This document shows positions 26,130 through 33,678 of a stretch of DNA of 64,000 bases, piece by piece. Every line of letters starts with the position of its first letter. The first letter of the stretch is position 1. Below the pieces are notes generated by a model. That model worked only from the letters and a program-made list of their open reading frames with translations. It did no database searches and was not told the DNA's origin. Source of the DNA: Sediminicoccus sp. KRV36 (lineage in GTDB: Bacteria; Pseudomonadota; Alphaproteobacteria; Acetobacterales; Acetobacteraceae). The stretch is taken from contig NZ_CP085081.1 in the NCBI RefSeq assembly GCF_023243115.1, positions 1,798,001 through 1,862,000 on the forward strand, read 5' to 3'. Made by a program: the position numbers and the translations under genes.

Positions 26130-28925
26130 ATGCTCGACGTGACACCCCCGCCCTCGCTCCTGGATGACCTGCTGTCGCGGCTGCATGCCGCGCGGGAGGG
26201 GGCCAGCCAGGATCCCTTCGGTGATCCCGTCCTCCTCATGGCCCTGGCCATCAGCCGGCGGCTGGATGATGGCGTGCTGGACCTCGCGGCGCTGGAGGGC
26301 CTGGTGCAGGACATCGCCGATGATGCGGCGGCGGGGCGCGCGAAGCGCCTGGCCGCCTATCTCGGCCATGAGCCGGGTGCGGCACCCGCCTCGGCGCTGG
26401 AGGGCATCGCCGCCCGGCTCGTGCGGCCTGACCCGCTGGACAGCCCGGTGCCCTTCGCCGCCTATCGCGAGGCGGTGGAGCGGACGCGCTTCTCGGCCGT
26501 CTTCACCGCCCACCCAACCTTCTCGCTGCCGGCCAGCACGGGCACGGCGCTGGCCGAAGCGGCGAGTGCGGGCCTCGCCCCGCCGCGCGGCCTGCCGCAT
26601 CGCCCGGCACCGATTGATCTGGCTTCCGAATTCGCCCAGGCCAATGCCGCCATCCTGCGCGGCCGGGACGCGCTGGATTGCTTCGCGCGCGCCATGTTCC
26701 TGGCGGCCCAGGGCTTCTGGCCGGATCGCTGGGCGACACTGAAGCCGAGCCCCATCACCCTGGCCACCTGGGTCGGCTATGACACGGATGGGCGGACCGA
26801 TATCGGCTGGTGGGACACGCTGCGGCTGCGGCTGATCATGAAGCGCCTGCAGCTGGAGCGCCTCGCGGCGCAGCTCGCCCCCCTTGGCGAAGTGACGGCG
26901 CCGCTGACCGCCCGGCTGGCCGAGGCGGTGGAAGCCGTGGCCGCGCAGATCGCCGCCGCGCCGGACAAGCCGGAGCCCGGCTCCGTCCAGGCGCTCTCCG
27001 CCGCGATGGTGACGCGGCGGGAGGCGGCGATGACCGATCTCGGCCCCATCCTGACGCTGTTCGAGGCGGCGCTGGCCGCGGCACCGGATGACGCGACGCG
27101 GCTTGCACTCGCCGTGGCGCGGGCGGGCTTCGCGGCGCATGGGCTTTCGCTCGCGCATACCCATGTGCGGCTGAACTCGCTGCAGATCCACAATGCGCTG
27201 CGCCAGCGGCTGGAGCTGAGCACGGCGCCCGAGGATATGGCGATGCGGCGCGGCCTGCTCGCGCAGATCAATGCGGCACTGGCCAGCGTGACGCCGCGCC
27301 CGGTGGATTTCGGGGCGCTGTTGGCCGAACAGGCCTCGGCCGCCAAGCTCATGATGAACATCGCGCAGATCGCCAAGCACGTGGATGGCTCGGCACCTGT
27401 GCGCTTCCTGATCGCCGAGACCGAGACGGGCTACACGCTGCTGGCGGCGCTGTGGCTCGCGCGGCATTTCGGTGTGGAGCGGCATGTCGAAATCTCGCCG
27501 CTGTTTGAAACGGCGAGTGCGCTGGAGCATGGCGAGCGTGTGCTGGATGAGGCGCTGCGCAGCCCGCATTTCCGCGATTATCTGCGGCTGCATGGCCGAC
27601 TTTGCCTGCAATTCGGCTATTCGGATTCCGGCCGCTATGTCGGCCAGCTGGCGGCCTCCTACCTGGTCGAGCGGCTGAAGCTGCGGCTGGCCGAATTGCT
27701 GCGCCGGCACGGCCTCTCCGAGGTGGAGCTGGTGCTGTTCGACACGCATGGCGAGAGCATTGGCCGTGGCGCCCATCCGGCCAGCCTGCGGGACCGGCTG
27801 GAATATCTGTTTCCGCCGCAGCAGCGTTCGGCGCTGGGCGAGGCGGGCTTCGCCGTGCGCGAGGAATCGAGCTTCCAGGGCGGCGATGGCTATCTGCTGT
27901 TCGGCACGGATGCCCTGGCGCAGGCGACCATCGCGCGCATCGCCGAACACGCCTTCGCCCGCCCGCCGCGCGAGCGTGACCCGATCTATGCCGAGGCCGA
28001 TTACGGCGCCGATTTCTTCGCCACATTGCGGCGCGAGGTGCAGGCGCTGGTCGAGGACCCCGGCTATGCCGCCCTGCTGGGTGGCTTTGGCCCGGGGCTG
28101 CTGGAGCGCACCGGCTCCCGCCCTTCGGCGCGGCAGACGGATGGGATGGGCGGGCCCGCGCGCATCACCCATCCCTCGCAGCTGCGCGCCATTCCGAACA
28201 ACGCCATTCTCCAGCAGGTGGGCTGGCTGGCCAATACGATGCATGGGCTGGGGGCCGCGGTTGCCGCCAACCCCGAGGCCTTCAACGATCTGCGCGCGCG
28301 TTCGCCACGCTTTGCGCGCGCGCTGGCGATGGCGGCCCGCGCCGCCGAATGCTCCGATATCGGCGTGGTGCGGGCGGTGATCGGCACGCTCGATCCCGGC
28401 ACCTGGCTGGACCGCGCCGCCGCCACATCGCGCCCTGGCCGCGCGCAGAAGCTGCTGGCGGTGGCGGCCCCGCTGGATGAGCTGAACCTCCAGGCGCCGC
28501 TGCGCCGCCTCTATCGCCGCTTCCAGTCGGATCACCTGGCCTTGCGGGCCGTCTGGCCCGACCTGCCGCGCATGCCTGAGCGCCTGGTGCTGCTGCATGC
28601 GCTGCGCCTCGCGCTCATCCATCGCCTCTGGCTGCTCGCCGTCACTGTGCCGGAATTCTCACCCCGCCATGGCGCCACGCGGGAGACCATGATCAGCCGT
28701 ATCCTGGCCCTCGATGTGGAGCCGGCACTCGCGTTGCTGGAGCAGGTGTTCCCCGCCGCCCCCGACCCGGTGGCGGGGCTGGATTTCCACGAGCCCTCCG
28801 CCCCGGGCGAGGCCGCGAGCTACGCGCGCGAACATGCGGAAATCTTCCAGCCGATGCGCCAGATGATCGGGCTGGTGCGCTTCTGCTCAGCGGCGGTGGC
28901 GCAGGAGGTCGGGTTTTTCGGATAG
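26130..28925 (+). CDS. ppc: Phosphoenolpyruvate carboxylase, divergent form
   Basis: This 931-aa protein spans the PEPC family. PEPC adds bicarbonate to PEP to give oxaloacetate, refilling the TCA cycle. The catalytic histidine motif VFTAHPTF is at about H128. Other canonical motifs are altered: GYDTDGRTDI replaces the usual GGDRDGNP-type loop (about 214), GYSDSGR lacks the usual lysine of GYSDSxKD, FDTHGESIGRGAHP (about 536) replaces FHGRGGTVGRGG, and the usual C-terminal RNTG is absent. Activity is therefore not assured. GTG 26115 is an alternative start. Confidence 0.82.
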   Translation: MLDVTPPPSLLDDLLSRLHAAREGASQDPFGDPVLLMALAISRRLDDGVLDLAALEGLVQDIADDAAAGRAKRLAAYLGHEPGAAPASALEGIAARLVRPDPLDSPVPFAAYREAVERTRFSAVFTAHPTFSLPASTGTALAEAASAGLAPPRGLPHRPAPIDLASEFAQANAAILRGRDALDCFARAMFLAAQGFWPDRWATLKPSPITLATWVGYDTDGRTDIGWWDTLRLRLIMKRLQLERLAAQLAPLGEVTAPLTARLAEAVEAVAAQIAAAPDKPEPGSVQALSAAMVTRREAAMTDLGPILTLFEAALAAAPDDATRLALAVARAGFAAHGLSLAHTHVRLNSLQIHNALRQRLELSTAPEDMAMRRGLLAQINAALASVTPRPVDFGALLAEQASAAKLMMNIAQIAKHVDGSAPVRFLIAETETGYTLLAALWLARHFGVERHVEISPLFETASALEHGERVLDEALRSPHFRDYLRLHGRLCLQFGYSDSGRYVGQLAASYLVERLKLRLAELLRRHGLSEVELVLFDTHGESIGRGAHPASLRDRLEYLFPPQQRSALGEAGFAVREESSFQGGDGYLLFGTDALAQATIARIAEHAFARPPRERDPIYAEADYGADFFATLRREVQALVEDPGYAALLGGFGPGLLERTGSRPSARQTDGMGGPARITHPSQLRAIPNNAILQQVGWLANTMHGLGAAVAANPEAFNDLRARSPRFARALAMAARAAECSDIGVVRAVIGTLDPGTWLDRAAATSRPGRAQKLLAVAAPLDELNLQAPLRRLYRRFQSDHLALRAVWPDLPRMPERLVLLHALRLALIHRLWLLAVTVPEFSPRHGATRETMISRILALDVEPALALLEQVFPAAPDPVAGLDFHEPSAPGEAASYAREHAEIFQPMRQMIGLVRFCSAAVAQEVGFFG

Positions 28926-28960
28926 AAGAAGGGCCCCCAGCCCCATGTCACGACAGGGGT

Positions 28961-28979
28961 CTGGGGCCAATGGCCCCAG
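28961..28979. terminator. Hairpin (8-bp stem, AAT loop) after ppc
   Basis: CTGGGGCC (28961-28968) pairs with GGCCCCAG (28972-28979) around AAT, 36 bases after the ppc-like stop and before the lactonase start. It has no U-tract and belongs to the same three-base-loop family as hairpins elsewhere in the window. Confidence 0.55.
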
Positions 28980-29028
28980 CCGCCGGAGGCCCCTTTCCTA
29001 AACTCCTTTGGCCTCTACGCTCCCCCTC

Positions 29029-29889
29029 ATGGACATCCCCACCCGCCTGCACGCTGAACTCCCGGAGGCGCTGCGCCGCCCCATCGTCACCGACTGGTCC
29101 CGCGCCAATAAGCGCGGCGAGGCGGTGGCGAGCTTCCTCGAAGGCCCCTGCTTCGACCGCCAGGGCCGGCTCTACGTCACCGACATCCCGCATGGCCGCA
29201 TCTTCCGGCTGGATGCGCCGGATGATTGGCTGCTCATCGCCGAATATGACGGCGAGCCGAATGGCCTGGCTCTCCATCCCGACGGCACGCGCATGTTCAT
29301 CGCCGACTACAAGCAGGGCATCCTCTCGCTCGACCTCGCCAGCGGCCGCATCACGCCCGCACTCGCCCGCCGCAACAGCGAGCGCTTCAAGGGCCCGAAT
29401 GACCTGGTCTTCGCCCGCAATGGCGATCTCTACTTCACCGACCAGGGCCAATCCGGCCTGCATGACCCGACGGGCCGCGTCTATCGCTGGCGCGCCGATG
29501 GCGGGCTGGACTGCCTCATCAGCAATGGCCCGAGCCCCAATGGCCTGGTGCTCTCGGCCGATGAGGAGGTGCTGTTCGTCGCGATGACGCGCGACAATGC
29601 CATCTGGCGCGTGCCGCTGCTGCCCGATGGCAGCACCGCCAAGGTGGGGCGCTTCGCCAGCTTCCACGGCACCAGCGGGCCGGATGGGCTGGCGATGGAC
29701 GGGGAAGGGCGGCTGATGGTTTCGCACGCCTCGCTCGGCTGCGTGTTCGTGCTCAGCCCTCAGGGTGAGGTGGTGGCGCGGCTGCGCTCTTGCCGGGGCA
29801 GCACGGTGACGAATTTGGCGCTGCGCGATGGGAAGGCCTTCATCACGGAATCAGCGACGGGGACGGTGCTGCTGGCAGATTGTTCTTAA
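29029..29889 (+). CDS. SMP-30/gluconolactonase family protein
   Basis: This 286-aa six-bladed beta-propeller lactonase is of the SMP-30/regucalcin/gluconolactonase family, which uses one divalent metal to open sugar lactones. Visible parts are LEGPCFDRQGRLYVTDI near 37-53 with the metal-ligand glutamate, DGEPNGLALHPDG, FKGPNDLVFARNGDLYFTD with the metal-binding asparagine and aspartate, and SGPDGLAMDGEGRL. ATG 29029 was preferred over a TTG at 29008. No signal peptide is seen. It stands alone between hairpins and the nuclease cassette. Confidence 0.88.
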   Translation: MDIPTRLHAELPEALRRPIVTDWSRANKRGEAVASFLEGPCFDRQGRLYVTDIPHGRIFRLDAPDDWLLIAEYDGEPNGLALHPDGTRMFIADYKQGILSLDLASGRITPALARRNSERFKGPNDLVFARNGDLYFTDQGQSGLHDPTGRVYRWRADGGLDCLISNGPSPNGLVLSADEEVLFVAMTRDNAIWRVPLLPDGSTAKVGRFASFHGTSGPDGLAMDGEGRLMVSHASLGCVFVLSPQGEVVARLRSCRGSTVTNLALRDGKAFITESATGTVLLADCS

Positions 29890-29940
29890 ATTGTTCTTTT
29901 CGGTTCGCTAACTCTTAGGATGATCATCACATTCTAGCAG

Positions 29941-30120
29941 ATGTCCATGTCCGAAGCCGTACCCCTGAGCCGCGCCGATCTTCGCCAGGCCACGCGCGAT
30001 CCACGTCATCAACCCTCGGGCCACCCCGAAGGAGCGGAATACCGCGCCTGGGTCAGTAGCGCCTGGCGGGAACTTCAGGAGACGCCCGGCGGTGCGAATG
30101 GGGACGGCTTGGTATGGTGA
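29941..30120 (+). CDS. Small 59-aa ORF leading the nuclease cassette
   Basis: This open frame encodes 59 residues (MSMSEAVPLSRADLRQATRD at the start, then a Trp-rich YRAWVSSAWRELQ helix near 34-46). It follows an AT-rich stretch (29890-29940) that could hold a promoter. Its stop overlaps the start of the nuclease-like gene by 7 bases (ATGGTGA), typical of translational coupling. I recognise no family. It could be a leader, an adaptor or an antitoxin-like peptide. The coupling is the main support for it being real. Confidence 0.5.
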   Translation: MSMSEAVPLSRADLRQATRDPRHQPSGHPEGAEYRAWVSSAWRELQETPGGANGDGLVW

Positions 30121-31007
30121 AGCCCTACACCCGCCGGCGTGATGGCGAAGCGCAGGAAGTCAGCGGGCATTTCCGGCATTCGGGCGGGGACGGCGGCGAT
30201 GGCATGAGCGTGACGGCCGAGGCTGCGCCGGCGCCCGGCGTTGAGCGCCGCTATACCGCGCGCGACGCCTCGGGCGGGTTGGTCGGCCGCTGCGAAAGCC
30301 TGACCGATGGCAGTCAGATCTGCACCCTTGCCATGCCGGATGGCGGCCTCGTGGTGCAGCAATTGCAGGCGGAGGATGGGGAGTTCACACCGGTCGCGGC
30401 CCCGGCGGTGGCGGGTTATGGGTTTTCCGCGCTGCTGGGCGCGGCGACGGGACTATACACCTATCTGCAAGACAGCTTGCGAGGCGTGGCGCCAGGTGGG
30501 GTGGCGCCGGACACGCCGTTCCTGTTCTTCTATCGTGGCATCGAGGGGACCGAGGCGAATGCGCGTGTGGCTGTTGGCACGCTCACGCAGGAACGGGTGA
30601 ATGAGTTTTGTCCCATGACGGCGGAGTTCGAGGGCCTGCTGGCCCAGATTGCCAATGTGACGCCCTCGGATGGGCGTTCTGCGCAGCAATGGGGTATGGA
30701 TGTGCAGCTGGGGGTGCGTGACCAACTGCGTGGCAAATACGGGCGCAACTCTTCCATCGTCCAGGCTGAATTTTCCGTTCTTGGTGGCGCTCAGACAAGC
30801 TACGGCAAACCCGGATCAACCCGCCTCGACATCTATCACCAGGTTGAGGGAACCAGCGCCATTTGCGCATACGATATCAAGACGGGGCAGGCGCAATTGG
30901 ACGCGGCCCAAGCGGCCCGGATTTATCGAGAGGCCTTCCAGTTCGGACGCAGGAGCGGCATAGCCAACCCCCAAATTCTGGTCATCGAACTTCATCGGGC
31001 GCCCTGA
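30114..31007 (+). CDS. Putative PD-(D/E)XK-fold nuclease, possible toxin
   Basis: The family of this 297-aa protein is not recognised. Residues 95-118 are hydrophobic and glycine-rich (VAGYGFSALLGAATGLYTYL). The C-terminal third carries a plausible PD-(D/E)XK nuclease core: E219 in a helix, D239 in TRLDIYHQ, D254-I-K256 in CAYDIKTGQ, then Q266 in DAAQAARIY and a final ILVIEL strand. Such domains occur in restriction enzymes and as C-terminal toxins of polymorphic toxin systems. The gene is coupled to the 59-aa ORF and followed 3 bases later by an unknown gene. GC seems lower than in its neighbours. The alternative start is ATG 30204. Confidence 0.6.
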   Translation: MVKPYTRRRDGEAQEVSGHFRHSGGDGGDGMSVTAEAAPAPGVERRYTARDASGGLVGRCESLTDGSQICTLAMPDGGLVVQQLQAEDGEFTPVAAPAVAGYGFSALLGAATGLYTYLQDSLRGVAPGGVAPDTPFLFFYRGIEGTEANARVAVGTLTQERVNEFCPMTAEFEGLLAQIANVTPSDGRSAQQWGMDVQLGVRDQLRGKYGRNSSIVQAEFSVLGGAQTSYGKPGSTRLDIYHQVEGTSAICAYDIKTGQAQLDAAQAARIYREAFQFGRRSGIANPQILVIELHRAP

Positions 31008-31010
31008 TCC

Positions 31011-31730
31011 ATGGCCACGCCCAAGCAGTTGCGGCAGATTTTTGCGCCCATCCTCGCGGAGCATCCTCATCTGGTGCTCCACCGGCGCTGGCTGATCCGC
31101 CCACCCATCGAGACGGCCATCATCGGGCTCTACATCGGGCGAACGTCGTCGGCATGTGCTTCAGCGATGGACCTGTCGGTCGTGCCGCTATCCCGGTTCA
31201 CCTCCCCTTCGACGCTCGGGTTCAACCGTGCGTTCGAAGTGGAGCGCGTCATCGGTGCCCCGGCGCCAGGAGGGCCGGTTCCCGGTTGGATGGATCAGCC
31301 ACCGCGCATCTTCCAGGACATGTTCGCACCCGAATACCAGGCGCAACTGATCCGGAACTTCAACGCCAAGGTGCCGGCTTTCCTGGATGCGGTGCGCAGC
31401 TTCGATGACGTGGTCGCCTGGATGCAACCCTTTCGCGAGCGGCCGCTGCGGATGGATTTCCCCGAATTGATTGATGCCTGGGTTGCCACAATGCATGGCG
31501 AATTCGCGAAAGCTTCCGAGCTCTTGCAGGCAATTCCGGCTTGGCTGCGGCCCAATGATCCCAGGATGGCGGACCGCATGGAACAGGAACACGCGGAATT
31601 GCAGTTGATCCTCCGCACCAACGACCCCACCGCCATCGCCGCTCACCTCCACGCGATGGAGGAGCGGACCATCGCCTTCGACGGCCTCCAACGCCATTGG
31701 CGCCGCACGCCGTTCCCCTTCGAGCGTTGA
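31011..31730 (+). CDS. Unknown protein, candidate immunity/partner of the nuclease-like protein
   Basis: The family of this 239-aa protein is not recognised. It has no signal peptide and looks soluble and helix-rich in its C-terminal half (about residues 120-235), with a beta-rich N-terminal part (LVLHRRWLIRPPIETAIIGL near 21-40). It begins 3 bases after the nuclease-like gene, so it is surely in the same operon. In toxin operons the gene just behind a toxin domain is commonly the immunity gene, and that is the basis for the guess. It ends 7 bases from soxA. Confidence 0.5.
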   Translation: MATPKQLRQIFAPILAEHPHLVLHRRWLIRPPIETAIIGLYIGRTSSACASAMDLSVVPLSRFTSPSTLGFNRAFEVERVIGAPAPGGPVPGWMDQPPRIFQDMFAPEYQAQLIRNFNAKVPAFLDAVRSFDDVVAWMQPFRERPLRMDFPELIDAWVATMHGEFAKASELLQAIPAWLRPNDPRMADRMEQEHAELQLILRTNDPTAIAAHLHAMEERTIAFDGLQRHWRRTPFPFER

Positions 31731-31737
31731 TCGGCCC

Positions 31738-32469
31738 CTACCGCCTGAGCCCCGGCGCCTCCACCGGCATGCCTCGCGCCCGGTGCGCCAGATACAATTC
31801 CAACGTCAGATACTCGCGCGAGCCCAGCGGGAATTGCGTCGCCCGCACCCCCAGCGAGCAGGCTCGCAGCCGCCGGTGCAGCGAGCCCATGGTGTTCCAC
31901 TCCAGCCGATAGGCCGGATAGCCCGTGCCCAGCCCGTTGGAGATCATATCCCCGCGCAGCCGCTGGCCGGCATTCGCGTCATGGCATTGCCCGCAGGAGA
32001 GGTTCAACTGGCCCTGCCGCGCCTCGTAGAAGGCGCGCCCCTCCTCCAGCAAGGCGGCCGCTGCCCCCTCCACCGGGACTGACATCGCCAAGCCGCGCGA
32101 GCGCTGCGCCACGGCCGCGCTCAGCCCCAGCAGCGCCTCACTCTCCAGCCCAAACGCGGGCTGCCCCTGGTTCTCCACCCGGCAGCGCTCGATGCGCCCT
32201 TCCAGGTTGAGCAGCACGCCATCCGCCGCCACGGCCGGGTAGCGCGTGGCGACACCGCGCATCCCGGCAATATCGCCGTGGCAGGATTGGCAGGCGCGCT
32301 CGCCCTGCCGCCAGATCGCCTCGCCCTCATCCACCCAGAGCCAGCCCGGATGGCGGGAGGGATCCTCCTGCTGCGCGCGCAGCGTGGGTGAGAGGTAATC
32401 CTGCGAAGGGCGGATGCCCTGCGCCAGGGCCGCCAGCGGCAACAGCGCCAGCAGCGCCCAGGCCTTCAT
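31738..32469 (-). CDS. soxA: Sulfur oxidation c-type cytochrome SoxA
   Basis: This 243-aa periplasmic dihaem cytochrome has a signal peptide (about 1-17), haem motif CQSCH at 60-64, a second CGQCH at 159-163, and the conserved ACSLGVRA with the cysteine at 204 that becomes the persulfide haem ligand of SoxAX. SoxAX oxidatively joins thiosulfate to the SoxY cysteine. It is the last gene of the operon with soxX, soxY and soxZ (13-bp gap from soxZ). All catalytic features expected of SoxA are present. Confidence 0.93.
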   Translation of the reverse strand: MKAWALLALLPLAALAQGIRPSQDYLSPTLRAQQEDPSRHPGWLWVDEGEAIWRQGERACQSCHGDIAGMRGVATRYPAVAADGVLLNLEGRIERCRVENQGQPAFGLESEALLGLSAAVAQRSRGLAMSVPVEGAAAALLEEGRAFYEARQGQLNLSCGQCHDANAGQRLRGDMISNGLGTGYPAYRLEWNTMGSLHRRLRACSLGVRATQFPLGSREYLTLELYLAHRARGMPVEAPGLRR

Positions 32470-32482
32470 GTCCCTTGGCGCC

Positions 32483-32806
32483 TCACGTGACGATCAGCCG
32501 CGCCTCGCGCCGGAAGATGGCCCCGCCATCCTCCTGCCACTCGAACACCATGGCGCCCGTCTCCACCGCGATGGTGGTGAATTCCACATAGGGGTTGGCC
32601 GTGATGCCGGAGGAAAGCGCCATGCGGAACACCTCCGCCCCCGCATAGGTCACGCGCAGGCTGTGCAGGATCTTCCGGGGCAGTGGCGTCAGCCCCGGTC
32701 CGTCAAAGCCGCGCTCCATCGGGTGGCGGACGATGACCCGCACGGGAATGACCTCGCCGCGGCGGGCCGAGGCAGGCAGGGTGATGCGGGCGATGATGTC
32801 GGACAT
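32483..32806 (-). CDS. soxZ: Thiosulfate carrier complex subunit SoxZ
   Basis: This 107-aa, beta-sandwich-sized protein is the partner of SoxY in the SoxYZ carrier. Segments RGEVIPVRVIVRHPME near 17-32 and FRMALSSGITANPYVEF near 60-76 match the family. ATG 32806 was chosen because it aligns with the usual SoxZ N-terminus; ATG 32818 would overlap soxY by 11 bp. No signal peptide is present, as is normal for SoxZ, which is exported with SoxY. Confidence 0.92.
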   Translation of the reverse strand: MSDIIARITLPASARRGEVIPVRVIVRHPMERGFDGPGLTPLPRKILHSLRVTYAGAEVFRMALSSGITANPYVEFTTIAVETGAMVFEWQEDGGAIFRREARLIVT

Positions 32807-32807
32807 C

Positions 32808-33233
32808 TCAGCCGCCATCCACGCAGGCGCCGAGAATGACGATCACCTCGCGTGCCGCGCGATGCACCTGGCCCTGGCTGGTCTCCGCCAGCACCAGGAT
32901 GGTCTGCGTGGTGGCCAGGCGAATGCGCGTCGCGATCTCGGCCCGCCCGGAGCGTGGCGTCAGCACGAAGCTCGCCACGCGCGGCACGGGGTTCTTCTCG
33001 GAGAGGATATGGATGGCGGTGACGTGGTCCGCCACGCTGTTCGGGCTTTCCACCCGCACCGCGATATCCACGGAATTGCCGTTCTCGGAGAGCACCGGCA
33101 TTTCGATGGTGATGCCGCCGTTCAGGGCCGGCCGGCCGGCGAGGATGGATTGCTCCGCCGCCGCATAGCTTTCCGTCTGCGCCAGCGCCGGCAGGGGGAG
33201 CAGCGGCAGGGCCAGGAGGCTTCGGCGGCGCAT
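32808..33233 (-). CDS. soxY: Thiosulfate carrier protein SoxY, variant C-terminus
   Basis: This 141-aa protein has a twin-arginine-like signal (RRRSLLALPLLPLPALAQ) and the SoxY fold. SoxY carries sulfur intermediates on a cysteine in a flexible C-terminal arm, normally ending GGCGG. Here the arm ends GACVDGG, so the carrier cysteine (fifth from the end) is kept but the arm composition is changed. A GTG at 33236 is an alternative start. It lies between soxX and soxZ, the standard order. Confidence 0.88.
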   Translation of the reverse strand: MRRRSLLALPLLPLPALAQTESYAAAEQSILAGRPALNGGITIEMPVLSENGNSVDIAVRVESPNSVADHVTAIHILSEKNPVPRVASFVLTPRSGRAEIATRIRLATTQTILVLAETSQGQVHRAAREVIVILGACVDGG

Positions 33234-33237
33234 CACG

Positions 33238-33678
33238 TCACTCCTTCAACCGGGCCAGATAGGCCACGACATCCTCGATTTCCATCGCCGAGAGCACTGG
33301 CCGGCCGAGATACCGCGCATCCACATGGCGCAGCCCCTCGGTGCGGTGATAGGCCGGCATGATGGCGCTGGGGTTGAGCCGCGTCGGGTCCACCAGGCGC
33401 AGCCGGATCTGCCCGGGGGTGAGCCGCGCGCCGACGCCCGCCAGGGCGGGGCCGAGATCGCCCATGAAGCGTTCGCGCGCATCGGGGATGGAATGGCAGA
33501 TCAGGCAATTCGCCGTCTCCCGGTTTTTCACGATGGCTTCGCCGCGCGCGGCATCGCCGGGCATGGCGAGGAGCGGCGCCTCGATGGCGTCGCCCGTCAC
33601 CACGAAAGGCGCCACCTCGGCCCCCACTGAGAGAGAGACCGGGGTGGCGCATAGCAGCAACGCCAGTGCCGCGCGCAT
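33238..33678 (-). CDS. soxX: Sulfur oxidation c-type cytochrome SoxX
   Basis: This 146-aa monohaem cytochrome has a signal peptide (about 1-20), CLICH haem motif at 58-62, and the likely distal methionine in NPSAIMPAYH (M107). It partners SoxA. The ATG at 33678 overlaps the stop of the molybdenum hydroxylase large-subunit gene (ATGA), so its translation is coupled to that enzyme rather than to another sox gene. The long in-frame extension to 33915 lies inside the hydroxylase gene and was rejected. Confidence 0.92.
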   Translation of the reverse strand: MRAALALLLCATPVSLSVGAEVAPFVVTGDAIEAPLLAMPGDAARGEAIVKNRETANCLICHSIPDARERFMGDLGPALAGVGARLTPGQIRLRLVDPTRLNPSAIMPAYHRTEGLRHVDARYLGRPVLSAMEIEDVVAYLARLKE

